Assembly (NCBI GenBank): GCA_021151695.1
Contig: JAGKWU010000002.1
Coordinates: 248,001 to 312,000, forward strand
DNA length: 64,000 nt
Source: Cellvibrionaceae bacterium
GTDB lineage: Bacteria; Pseudomonadota; Gammaproteobacteria; Pseudomonadales; Cellvibrionaceae
Reading direction: 5' to 3'
The notes beneath the pieces are model-generated. The model made no database searches and was not told where the DNA came from. It was given only the letters and a program-made list of their open reading frames with translations. The first letter of the stretch is position 1. Each line of letters starts with the position of its first letter. Below, piece after piece: positions 32,861-41,770 of the stretch. The translations under genes and the position numbers were made by a program.

Positions 32861-33721
32861 TTAGATGTCGGCTATAGCGCCCTTGTTAATCCCTTCAAAC
32901 GCTTTGACTTTAATGTGCGAACCCGGCCGCTGCACAGCAGTGGCCTGGGCAAAATGGCGGGCGATAAGTTCTACCGTGGTATCTGTATCAATCAGATAAC
33001 AGCAGCGCTGGGGAATAGTGAGTTCAAAGGGGCCCTGCTGGGATACATAGGCAAAGCTGTAGTAGGCATGGCCATGAATGACGGGCTGCGCGCTGATATC
33101 GCTGCGAGTGCCCACATAGATATCGTTCCAGCGTTCCGCCCACAGCTGTTCCAGTTCTGGCGATTTCACGCCATTTTCCCAAATATCGATCCGCGATCTG
33201 TGGCCATGGGCTATGCGCTGGCAATTGCCCTGATGCTTTTTCAACCCGTGGCTGTAATGGTAACTGGCACCGGGAATTTCCTCTTGTGTGAAATCCATGT
33301 CGAGCTGCGCCACGCTCTCGGGAAACAGGCTTTTTAACTGCTTCATACACCACTGCGCGATAGTGATAGGTGTTAGCACTTCAGCATCTACCAAGGCAAT
33401 GGCCTGACGTGGGGAGCGGGTGTGCAGGAACTCGCCGGCAGTGCCAAAGTTCCAGCGCAGTTCAATAAAGTCGCCGTCTTCCTTCAGGTTGATATGGGGT
33501 GAGCGCGCCGGTACAGCTAGGCGATGGTCTAGCTCTGTATCCAGCCAATGGCGCACCAGCTTTTTGACGGTGCCGAAATCACACACCATGCCCTGTTCGT
33601 CCAGATCGCCCAGCAAACGGATGTTGGCGAGATAGGTCTCCCCCAACAAACCACGGACGGGATCGAGAAAACTGAAATCCACATTGGTGAGATTATCGAC
33701 AAACAGCTGCATGGGAGTCAT
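32861..33721 (-). CDS. Double-domain 6-pyruvoyltetrahydropterin synthase/QueD-like protein
   Basis: 286 residues, about twice a normal QueD (about 120). The first half keeps the pterin-side motif 'GMVCDFGTVKK' (44-54) and 'LDHRL' (64-68) but lacks the zinc site. The second half keeps the zinc/Cys motif H158, H163, C167, H172-x-H174 ('HGLKKHQGNCQRIAHGHR') and ends with 'KAFEGINKGAIAD'. Together the two T-fold halves hold one set of active-site motifs in an order different from single-domain QueD. Function is probably pterin or deazapurine related; no queCEF genes are near. The start could be ATG 33721 or 33712. Confidence 0.75.
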   Translation of the reverse strand: MTPMQLFVDNLTNVDFSFLDPVRGLLGETYLANIRLLGDLDEQGMVCDFGTVKKLVRHWLDTELDHRLAVPARSPHINLKEDGDFIELRWNFGTAGEFLHTRSPRQAIALVDAEVLTPITIAQWCMKQLKSLFPESVAQLDMDFTQEEIPGASYHYSHGLKKHQGNCQRIAHGHRSRIDIWENGVKSPELEQLWAERWNDIYVGTRSDISAQPVIHGHAYYSFAYVSQQGPFELTIPQRCCYLIDTDTTVELIARHFAQATAVQRPGSHIKVKAFEGINKGAIADI

Positions 33722-33899
33722 TCGGTCTGGAAAAGGGTAGGCATGATAACACTAGCGACATTATTTTTTTAGGCACCCTCAGCCTGACGGTGAAACATAA
33801 CAATTGCCCAATTTCTGGTCTATTCTCAGGACATTATGACGTTTTGACTATTTCTCGCTAGCAACAAAAACGATCGGCAACAAGAACAAGGAGGCGTGG

Positions 33900-34463
33900 T
33901 TGACTATCCAAAACCATGGCCGTAATCCCGCGCGCGTATCTGGCTACATACTGTTGGGGCTTATGTTCCTGTCATTGCCTGTCTGGTCATCCGAAGCCAG
34001 TTTACGGGTCGCCTTTGTTTACAACTTCATCAAATTCATTCAATGGCCTGCCGGTGGCGATGCCGCTGACAATCCTTCTTTCCACCTTTGCGCCCTGGGT
34101 GCGCAGAGCGAAGTGCGTGCCGCACTGGGCCAAATCAATGGTAAAGCCATTGCGCAGCAAATAGTTATGGTGGTTTTCCTGGATGATAGTGCCAGTGTCA
34201 ACGCCGGATTGGCGAGTTGCAAAATGCTGTACCGGCCGGAGTACGGCCTGCCGTTGGTATTACCTCATCCGCTGCCGGTGGGGGTGGTGCTGGTTGCAGA
34301 CGAGCCGGTGCCCGGAACGCTGGACGTGGCCGTATCACTGACACGCAATGGCGATGGGCCTTTGGAGTTTCAGGTGGATCAGGCGGTGATAGCACAAGCG
34401 GGCGTTACCGTGAGCAGCCAGCTACTCAAGCTGGCTAAAAACACGCGGGGGAGTGCGAAGTAA
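33900..34463 (+). CDS. YfiR-like periplasmic protein (DUF4154)
   Basis: 187 residues: signal-like hydrophobic N-terminus (about 14-32), then the DUF4154 fold, beginning 'SLRVAFVYNFIKFIQWPAG' and ending 'VSSQLLKLAKNTRG'. Relatives include YfiR, a periplasmic inhibitor of a membrane diguanylate cyclase. The cysteines at 'LCALG' and 'SCKML' resemble the redox pairs in the family. The start is TTG 33900, chosen for the strong AAGGAGG ribosome binding site 5 bp upstream. Its TAA overlaps the ATG of the kinase by one base (TAATG), so the two are translationally coupled; it is likely to inhibit or tune that kinase. Confidence 0.85.
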   Translation: MTIQNHGRNPARVSGYILLGLMFLSLPVWSSEASLRVAFVYNFIKFIQWPAGGDAADNPSFHLCALGAQSEVRAALGQINGKAIAQQIVMVVFLDDSASVNAGLASCKMLYRPEYGLPLVLPHPLPVGVVLVADEPVPGTLDVAVSLTRNGDGPLEFQVDQAVIAQAGVTVSSQLLKLAKNTRGSAK

Positions 34464-37183
34464 TGGGCCTAATGGGTGGTGATTGGACAATTGCGCGCAA
34501 GATCAGCCTTCTCACTATGCTGGTCTCGTCTATTGCGGTATTTGTCGCCGCTATGATTGGGGTATCGCAGCAGTACAGTGCTGCCTCGCAGCAGGCTGAG
34601 CAGCAATTGCTGGTGTTAGCTCGCATAACTGCTTTTAACGTCGCAGCCCCCAGCGTTTTTGCCGACAGTAAGGGCGCATCCGAGGCGCTGGAAGCCCTGC
34701 AAATTGACCCGGAGATAATTGCGGCCCGGCTGATGCTGGGCAACAAACAAATGCTTGCCGAGTACAAACGCAAAGATAGTGAAGGTAGCAAGCGCGACAA
34801 ACAAATCGTAGTGGATGTGATCTGGCAAAACGAGCAGGTCGGTTTGCTCTATATGGATGTGGAATTATCTGGCCTGCGCAATCAACTCTATCGCCAAATC
34901 ATCATGGCCATACTGACGGCGCTGGCGGCATTGACGCTCGCAGGGCTGATGGTCCGCCGCTTTACCCTTATCCTCACTCAACCCTTGCGGGGTTTGAGTG
35001 AGCTTGCAGAGAAGGTGGGTGGGCAGGGCGATTTCAGCATGCGTGCCCGCGTCACGCGCAGCAGCGATGAGGTGGGGCTGCTGACCCAGCGCTTTAACAG
35101 CATGTTGGACCGTATTGAAGCACAGGATAGCGAGTTGCGTCGGCAGCAGGAAATGCTCGAGCAACGAGTGGAAGAACGCACCCGCCAATTACGGCAGGAG
35201 AGTGAACGGGCAGAGGCGGCCAGCCGGGCCAAGAGCGAGTTTCTTGCGGTGATGAGCCACGAGATACGCACCCCGCTCAATGGCATTCTGGGTATGACTA
35301 ACTTGCTGCTCGACAGCCCGCTGGATACCAAGCAAAAACGATTTGCCAGAGTCGTGCGCAGCTCGGGTGAGGATCTGCTCACTATCATCAATGACATACT
35401 GGATTTCTCCAAAATCGAAGCGGGCCGGCTTGAGCTGGAACCGCGACCCTTCCAACTTAATACCCTGCTCGAAGATCTCGCCGAGCGTTATGCCCCTATC
35501 GCCCAGGGCAAAAGTCTGGAGCTGCTGTGCAACACGCCTATCCCGCCGGTATCGGTCGAAGGCGATGCGGCGCGATTGGCGCAGGTACTTACTAATCTGC
35601 TCAGCAACGCTATCAAGTTCACCAGTGAGGGGGAGGTGATGCTGTCGGTAGAGCGGATTGACTTGGAGGGAATCGAGAGCAATCAGGGTGATGATAAAGA
35701 AAAAGTCACGCTCTTATTCGGCGTTCGCGATACAGGCATAGGCATTAGCCTCGAACAGCAAAGCAAGTTGTTCCGCGCGTTTAGCCAAGCGGATTCCTCT
35801 ATGACGCGCCGCTACGGCGGCACTGGTTTGGGATTGGTGATTTCCCAACGGCTGATTGCGCTAATGGGCGGTGAGATACGGCTGGAGAGCGCGCCGGGTA
35901 AAGGTTGCTACTTCCACTTCAGTATCAGCTTGCCCAAGGCTGCGGATGTGCGTACCCACACATTGGTCAAGGGCTTTGAACGCTTGCGTGTACTGGTGGT
36001 GGACGACAATCAGACCAACCTCGAGATCCTCACTCATTGGTTGGATTCGTGGGGTATAGCGCCAGTAACGACAGATTCCGCACCCAAGGCGCTAGAGCTT
36101 TTACACCAGGGATTGTTGGACCGTAAACCCTTTGAGTTACTGCTTACCGACTGGATGATGCCGGATATGGATGGCGGCCAGTTGATTGACGCTATACGCA
36201 CCGATGAGCGCTTTACCCATCTCTCCATTGTTGTGCTCAGCTCCGCCGGTGCTGGCGCCAATGCGGAAGTCGCCAACCGCGCTGTGTATCTGGTGAAACC
36301 TGTGCGTCAGTCTGAACTCCACAACATCATGGTGAATGTGATTTCGGGCGAGGCCGCCAGCTTGCGACGTTTGGGTCAGGGCGATGCCCAGGGCGGCGAT
36401 GCCTGGTTACCCAAACTTAAAGGTAGGGTGTTGTTAGCGGAGGACAACCTGGTCAATCAGGAAGTCGCTATGGCCATGCTGCAAAAAATTGGTGTGAGTG
36501 CCCGTGTTGCTGCCAACGGTCAGGATGCAGTGAATTTATTGTGTGAAGGTTCATTCGATCTGGTGCTCATGGATTGCCAAATGCCGGTCATGGATGGCTT
36601 TGAGGCCACGCGCAAAATTCGCGAAAAAGAAACATCACACCAATTAACCCATATTCCGGTGATTGCGCTTACTGCAAACGCCATCGTTGGCGATCGTGAA
36701 ATTTGCCTCGCTGCTGGCATGGACGATTACCTGAGTAAGCCTTTTACCGCAGAACAGTTGCACAATGTGTTATCCAATTGGTTGCCACAACGCACTCAGG
36801 ATGAAATGGAAGCACTGCGTGAAGCGGAATTGCCCAGCGTTAGAATCGATAAAAAAGTCATGCAACAGTTGCGCAGCTTAAAGCCGGATTTATTGGTCCG
36901 CGTGATACAACTCTATCGCGAGGGAACGCCAAAATTGTTGGACGAAATCGATGCATCCATTGCAACCGGTAGCCCTACAGAACTTTACAAAGCGGCGCAC
37001 AGTTTAAAAAACAGTTCTGCCAATCTCGGCATTATTGATATTACCGAGCATGCACGCGATCTGGAGTCGTTAGGACGGCAGGGTAGCCTGGAAGGTGCGG
37101 ATACCTTGTTGCGAAAATTGCGTGGCCTCTATGAGGCAACACTCGGTGTATTAAAGGACATAGAACTTGAGGAGCAACCATGA
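34463..37183 (+). CDS. Hybrid sensor histidine kinase with two receivers and Hpt
   Basis: 906 residues. TM1 (about 14-36), periplasmic CHASE8-like sensor (37-140), TM2 (145-166), HAMP (167-222), coiled coil, HisKA with phospho-acceptor H266 (SHEIRTP), HATPase (about 375-495), receiver 1 (D563, 'LLTDWMMPDMDG'), receiver 2 (D704, 'LVLMDCQMPVMDGFEA') and a C-terminal Hpt domain with H846 (AAHSLKNSSANLG). All relay residues are present, so a full BarA-like H-D-H phosphorelay is possible. The ATGA overlap with the next gene suggests the REC-GGDEF-EAL protein is its output. Confidence 0.93.
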   Translation: MGLMGGDWTIARKISLLTMLVSSIAVFVAAMIGVSQQYSAASQQAEQQLLVLARITAFNVAAPSVFADSKGASEALEALQIDPEIIAARLMLGNKQMLAEYKRKDSEGSKRDKQIVVDVIWQNEQVGLLYMDVELSGLRNQLYRQIIMAILTALAALTLAGLMVRRFTLILTQPLRGLSELAEKVGGQGDFSMRARVTRSSDEVGLLTQRFNSMLDRIEAQDSELRRQQEMLEQRVEERTRQLRQESERAEAASRAKSEFLAVMSHEIRTPLNGILGMTNLLLDSPLDTKQKRFARVVRSSGEDLLTIINDILDFSKIEAGRLELEPRPFQLNTLLEDLAERYAPIAQGKSLELLCNTPIPPVSVEGDAARLAQVLTNLLSNAIKFTSEGEVMLSVERIDLEGIESNQGDDKEKVTLLFGVRDTGIGISLEQQSKLFRAFSQADSSMTRRYGGTGLGLVISQRLIALMGGEIRLESAPGKGCYFHFSISLPKAADVRTHTLVKGFERLRVLVVDDNQTNLEILTHWLDSWGIAPVTTDSAPKALELLHQGLLDRKPFELLLTDWMMPDMDGGQLIDAIRTDERFTHLSIVVLSSAGAGANAEVANRAVYLVKPVRQSELHNIMVNVISGEAASLRRLGQGDAQGGDAWLPKLKGRVLLAEDNLVNQEVAMAMLQKIGVSARVAANGQDAVNLLCEGSFDLVLMDCQMPVMDGFEATRKIREKETSHQLTHIPVIALTANAIVGDREICLAAGMDDYLSKPFTAEQLHNVLSNWLPQRTQDEMEALREAELPSVRIDKKVMQQLRSLKPDLLVRVIQLYREGTPKLLDEIDASIATGSPTELYKAAHSLKNSSANLGIIDITEHARDLESLGRQGSLEGADTLLRKLRGLYEATLGVLKDIELEEQP

Positions 37184-39624
37184 ATAAACTAGGAGACAAT
37201 CCTGCAATTGTCATGGTGGTGGATGACGATGAAGCCGCTCGATTGATGATGATCATTACGCTGGAACAGGCCGGCTTTAACGTGATAGATGCCGCTGATT
37301 GCGCCAGTGCCCGGCGTATATTTGAATTGCAAAAGCTCGATATAGTGTTGCTGGATGTACTTTTGCCTGATGGCGATGGTTTCAGCTTGTGCGCCGAATT
37401 TTTGCAGCATCCCAACGGTCGCGATTTGCCCATAGCCATGGTAACCGGATTGGATGATGTGCAATCCATTCGCATGGCATACCAGTGCGGCGCAACGGAT
37501 TTTATTACCAAGCCCGTGAGCCTGGGCACTTTGCCTTACCGCATCCAATACATACTCCGTGCAAGCCACGCATTTTTCGATCTGAGTGTCAGTGAAAGCA
37601 AAACCCGCGCACTCCTCTCTGCCATCCCCGATATTATTATGCGTGTGCAGCGCGACGGTCGCGTGCTGGATATGCAAGTGGGTTCTTATGTGTATGACAT
37701 GGATGAATGGATTTATCACGTCGATGGTGAATCCCTTGGGCGTTTGCCGCCCGGTGTGCATACTGCTATCGCCAGCGCTATTGAAGCAGCGCTCAATGGT
37801 TTTGGTATGCAGTTACTGGAATTTCAGTGGTCGCAAGATGTAAATCGGGTACGGTTTTGGGAGGCGCGGATTATTTTGCGCGATATGGATGAAGTGCTCA
37901 TAGTCGCTCGCGAAATCACCCAGCGTAAAAAGCAGGATGCAGAATTGCGTTTGTCGGCCAAGGTGTTTGAAGGCACCAATGAAGCCATCATGATCACCGA
38001 TGCCCAGCTGAATATTATTTCAGTCAACCGCGCCTATGAAACCATTATGGGATTTAGTGAAGCCGAAATCCTGGGCGTTAACGCGCGTACACAGGGCACA
38101 AAACTCAATACCCACGGATTTTTTCGCAACCTGATTTCTATTTTAAACGAGCAGGGACACTGGCAAGGTGAGTTGGAAAACCAGCGCAAAAATGGCGAGG
38201 TGTTTCCCTCCTGGTATTCCATCAGCCAGGTGAGCAATGTCCAGGGCGACCCGGAAAATTACATCGCCATTTTTAACGATATTACCGAATACAAAACCTC
38301 CCGAGCACAAATCGAATTTTTGGCAAACCATGACAATCTCACCGGGTTACCCAATCGTGTGTTGTTGAATGACCGTTTGGATATGGCCATCAATGCGGCG
38401 CGGCGCCAGGCACACAAGGTGGGGGTGTTGTTTATTGATCTGGATCGTTTTAAAAATATTAACGATTCCTTGGGGCATAGCGTTGGCGATCAATTATTAA
38501 AAGAGGCTGGTAGCCGGATGAGCGCCATAGTGCGCAATGGTGATACGGTATCCCGTTTGGGTGGCGATGAATTTGTGGTGCTCTTTCCCAATGTGCGTGA
38601 CTACGTGTACCTGGTCGACCTCACCACCAAGCTGCGCGACATTTTGCAATTACCCTACAGTATCGGCGGCATCAGCTTGCACACCACACCCAGTATCGGC
38701 ATCTCTATTTATCCCGACGATGGTGATAATGCCAATACCTTGATCAAAAATGCTGACGCCGCCATGTATCTTGCCAAAGAAAAAGGCCGCAACAATTATC
38801 AATTTTATAAGCCCGCGCTCAACTCTCGCACGTTGGATCGTCTCAAACTGGAAAGCGATTTGCGGCTCGCTCTGCAAGAGGGCGGCTTTGAATTGCATTA
38901 TCAACCACAGCTCTGTGCTGATAATGGCCGTCTTTGCGGTGCGGAAGCCTTGGTGCGTTGGCGCCACGCGGAGCGAGGGTTGGTTTCACCTGCGGATTTT
39001 ATTCCGTTGGCAGAAGAGACTGGTTTGATTATTCCGCTTGGTGAATGGGTATTTATCGAGGCTGTGCGACAGGCGGCCAATTGGCGCCGGCAAGGGCTTA
39101 CAGACATAGTGGTAGCCGTCAATATTTCTGCTGTGCAATTTCGCCAGGAGGATTTCGTGGCGCGTATACAGGAAATCCTGCGTGAAGAAGATGCTGATCC
39201 CCAAACAATTGAACTCGAGCTTACCGAAAGTGTATTGATGAATGATATGGAATCTTCAATACAAACCCTGAATAGCTTGCGCGACCTGGGTTTTCGCATC
39301 GCGATAGATGATTTTGGTACCGGTTATTCCAGTCTCAACTATTTGCGTCGCCTGCCTATCAATGTTTTAAAAATAGATCAGTCCTTTGTGCGTGAAATGC
39401 TGAAAGAACCCGCGTCATTGGCAATCGTGGAATCTATCATTGCGCTGGCTCATGCGCTCGGCAAAGACACTATTGCTGAAGGTGTAGAAACAGCGGCTGA
39501 ACTTGAAATGCTTAAGGATCGCCACTGCAAAATTATCCAGGGCTATTATTTTTCAAAACCCTTGCCGGTTGCTGCATTTGCAAACTGGCTAAAAGCGCGA
39601 TCTGGCATGGAGCTGATCAATTAA
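37180..39624 (+). CDS. REC-PAS-PAS-GGDEF-EAL response regulator (c-di-GMP turnover)
   Basis: 814 residues. Receiver domain at 8-125 (phospho-acceptor D59, 'LLDVLLPDGDGF'), a PAS-like region (about 145-255), a clear PAS with PAC (about 260-375), GGDEF (about 380-545) and EAL (about 560-805). The GGDEF site is intact (461-465) with an RxxD inhibitory site (RNGD) five residues before it. The EAL site is also intact (E589-A-L) with 'DDFGTGYSSL' and 'EGVETAAE', so both synthesis and hydrolysis of c-di-GMP are possible. Phosphorylation by the upstream kinase would decide direction; that is inference from gene overlap. Confidence 0.94.
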   Translation: MNKLGDNPAIVMVVDDDEAARLMMIITLEQAGFNVIDAADCASARRIFELQKLDIVLLDVLLPDGDGFSLCAEFLQHPNGRDLPIAMVTGLDDVQSIRMAYQCGATDFITKPVSLGTLPYRIQYILRASHAFFDLSVSESKTRALLSAIPDIIMRVQRDGRVLDMQVGSYVYDMDEWIYHVDGESLGRLPPGVHTAIASAIEAALNGFGMQLLEFQWSQDVNRVRFWEARIILRDMDEVLIVAREITQRKKQDAELRLSAKVFEGTNEAIMITDAQLNIISVNRAYETIMGFSEAEILGVNARTQGTKLNTHGFFRNLISILNEQGHWQGELENQRKNGEVFPSWYSISQVSNVQGDPENYIAIFNDITEYKTSRAQIEFLANHDNLTGLPNRVLLNDRLDMAINAARRQAHKVGVLFIDLDRFKNINDSLGHSVGDQLLKEAGSRMSAIVRNGDTVSRLGGDEFVVLFPNVRDYVYLVDLTTKLRDILQLPYSIGGISLHTTPSIGISIYPDDGDNANTLIKNADAAMYLAKEKGRNNYQFYKPALNSRTLDRLKLESDLRLALQEGGFELHYQPQLCADNGRLCGAEALVRWRHAERGLVSPADFIPLAEETGLIIPLGEWVFIEAVRQAANWRRQGLTDIVVAVNISAVQFRQEDFVARIQEILREEDADPQTIELELTESVLMNDMESSIQTLNSLRDLGFRIAIDDFGTGYSSLNYLRRLPINVLKIDQSFVREMLKEPASLAIVESIIALAHALGKDTIAEGVETAAELEMLKDRHCKIIQGYYFSKPLPVAAFANWLKARSGMELIN

Positions 39625-39650
39625 TGTGGATTGTCTTCCATTGTGAGTAG

Positions 39651-41690
39651 ATGTCTATGTTGAAAAAAAGAATTAGAAAAACAATTCTGTTTTCGTCGGT
39701 GATGGCCGCGCAGCCAGTATGGTCTGCTGACGACAATTTTTTGAATTTGGACCTTGAGGAGTTATTACAAGTGCCGGTAACCGGCTCGACCTTAAGTTCG
39801 GAGTCGATCAAAACTGTACCGGCTGCTGTCACCGTTTTTACCCGTGAGCAATTGGATAGACTGGGATTTGATTATTTATATGAATTGCTCAGCCTTGTGC
39901 CCGGTTACCAGAACACACGCGGGGCTGAAAACGGCTACCAATATTCATTTAGTGCACGTGGCCGGCGCAGCAGTGGCCAGGCGCGCGAAGTGCTGGTGGT
40001 AGTCGATGGTCGAATGCTAGCTAATCCGCGCTCGGGCGCTGTGGATACTACCTATCCATTTATTCCGCTGGAGCAAATTGAACGCGTCGAAGTTATTCGC
40101 GGTCCCGGTTCTGCTATTTACGGTTCCAGCGCGTTTAACGGGGTAATCAATATCGTCACCCGTACGGGCGACACCAGCGCGCGAGTCGAATTGGGATCGG
40201 ACAATCGCCGCATGTTTAGCGCGAGCCTTGCGGGTAACCTGGGTGATAGCCCAGATGGCTGGGTCGGCAATCTTTATGCCCGGCTCTACAGCGATGACGG
40301 CCAGCGTTATCAGGTGCTGGATACCTCCAGCAAATTGCCAATAACAACCACAGACCCGCGCGCGACCATTGATCTGGATAGCAGCCTGATTCATGGCGAT
40401 ACAAAAATACGCGCGTCATTTCATCGCAATCGCGCGCAAGAATTTTACGTGATTGAAAATACCCAAAATGATTTCAATCGCACCCAGCATGAGCTGCAGC
40501 AAATTAGCCTGGAACAAGGATTATCGCTATTTGATGGGGTAAATACCCAGTTTTACACTGGCTACCTGGTAGGCACGCAGGATTTGCACATACTCTTGGC
40601 CAGTGCTGCCCTGGTCGGTCCACTCAGTAATCCACGAGTCAATGAGCCACTCCTCGGTATAGGTAAGATCAGGGGCGAAAATATTAGCCTGCGGCTCACC
40701 AATGATTGGGCTATCGATAAAAATGCCAATGCGCTTTGGGGAATTGAATGGAAACGCGAGGAGGATGTCTACTCCAACACCTACAACAATTACGATTTAC
40801 TGCAGTTCCTTGCGCGCAAATATCCGGTGACTTATTACGGTAATTTCGAACACGCAGTGCCCTTGTCGCGCGGCGATACATTTGAGGCGGCGGGTATCTA
40901 TGGACAATACCAACGCGACCTTTGGGACGCTACTCGCCTGACGCTGGGCGCTCGCTACGATTATCACCAACATCGCGGTGAGCATGTGAGCCCGCGTTTG
41001 GGGCTGGTGCAGCAAATTAACGATACCCACAGCCTCAAGCTGCTCTATGGCGAAGCTTTTCGTGCGCCTTCCCTGGGTGAAACTGGTGTGATTAATAACC
41101 CGTTGATTGTAGGTAATCCGAATCTTGATTTTGAATTAGTGCGCACCTGGGATTTAATCTGGATGGCTAACTGGAGCCGTACCAGTCTCAGCCTCGGTGG
41201 ATTTCGCAATGACTATCACGACCCCATTATCGCCGGGCTTATAGGTACGACGCGCACCTATGTAAACGGCGGCGAAGAGCACAGCGATGGTATTGAATTT
41301 GAGATGAAGCAGCATTTTGGTCGCAACTGGTTTGCGCGTGTTGCCTATACAGATTTTTTATCCCTGCCCGATAGCGCCTTTCGTGAAGCGCAGCGATTGA
41401 CAGGATTGGAGCTCAACTATAGCGAGGGCCGCTTGAACTGTAATCTGGCGGCCTGGTATCAATCCGAACGCCAGTCCCCCGGGCTAAAAGGTAGCCGCAA
41501 CAGCCTCGATAGCTATTGGGTAATGAATAGTAAATTGCGTTACCGCCTGAGTGATGCCCTTAGCTTGAGTTTGCAAGCCAAGAATCTTGCCGATGAACAG
41601 TACAGCACACCGGGGCAGGGCGTGAATGTGCCACAGGGTGTTCCTAATCGACAGCGTGAATTGAGTTTAAAAGTGGAGTGGACGCTTTAA
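39651..41690 (+). CDS. TonB-dependent outer-membrane receptor
   Basis: 679 residues. Signal peptide (about 1-25), a TonB-box-like region, plug domain (about 45-165, 'VPAAVTVFTREQLDRLGF', 'IERVEVIRGPGSAIYGSSAFNGVINIVTR') and a beta-barrel ending in alternating residues and a terminal aromatic-rich strand (VEWTL). The class is closest to CirA/FepA/BtuB-like receptors with 'ILSLVPGY'-type plugs. The substrate is unknown. It is 26 bp downstream of the c-di-GMP protein, so it belongs to the same sensory operon. A terminator follows. Confidence 0.92.
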   Translation: MSMLKKRIRKTILFSSVMAAQPVWSADDNFLNLDLEELLQVPVTGSTLSSESIKTVPAAVTVFTREQLDRLGFDYLYELLSLVPGYQNTRGAENGYQYSFSARGRRSSGQAREVLVVVDGRMLANPRSGAVDTTYPFIPLEQIERVEVIRGPGSAIYGSSAFNGVINIVTRTGDTSARVELGSDNRRMFSASLAGNLGDSPDGWVGNLYARLYSDDGQRYQVLDTSSKLPITTTDPRATIDLDSSLIHGDTKIRASFHRNRAQEFYVIENTQNDFNRTQHELQQISLEQGLSLFDGVNTQFYTGYLVGTQDLHILLASAALVGPLSNPRVNEPLLGIGKIRGENISLRLTNDWAIDKNANALWGIEWKREEDVYSNTYNNYDLLQFLARKYPVTYYGNFEHAVPLSRGDTFEAAGIYGQYQRDLWDATRLTLGARYDYHQHRGEHVSPRLGLVQQINDTHSLKLLYGEAFRAPSLGETGVINNPLIVGNPNLDFELVRTWDLIWMANWSRTSLSLGGFRNDYHDPIIAGLIGTTRTYVNGGEEHSDGIEFEMKQHFGRNWFARVAYTDFLSLPDSAFREAQRLTGLELNYSEGRLNCNLAAWYQSERQSPGLKGSRNSLDSYWVMNSKLRYRLSDALSLSLQAKNLADEQYSTPGQGVNVPQGVPNRQRELSLKVEWTL

Positions 41691-41712
41691 AAAAATAGGG
41701 GCTCTACGTAAA

Positions 41713-41744
41713 AATGCGCAACTATGTCCTTATAGTTGCGCATT
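41713..41744. terminator. Terminator between the TonB receptor and metE
   Basis: Perfect 13-bp arms (AATGCGCAACTAT and complement), GTCCTT loop, in the gap between convergent genes. Confidence 0.8.
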
Positions 41745-41770
41745 GCAGGGGCTACAAAATATTTCTGCAG

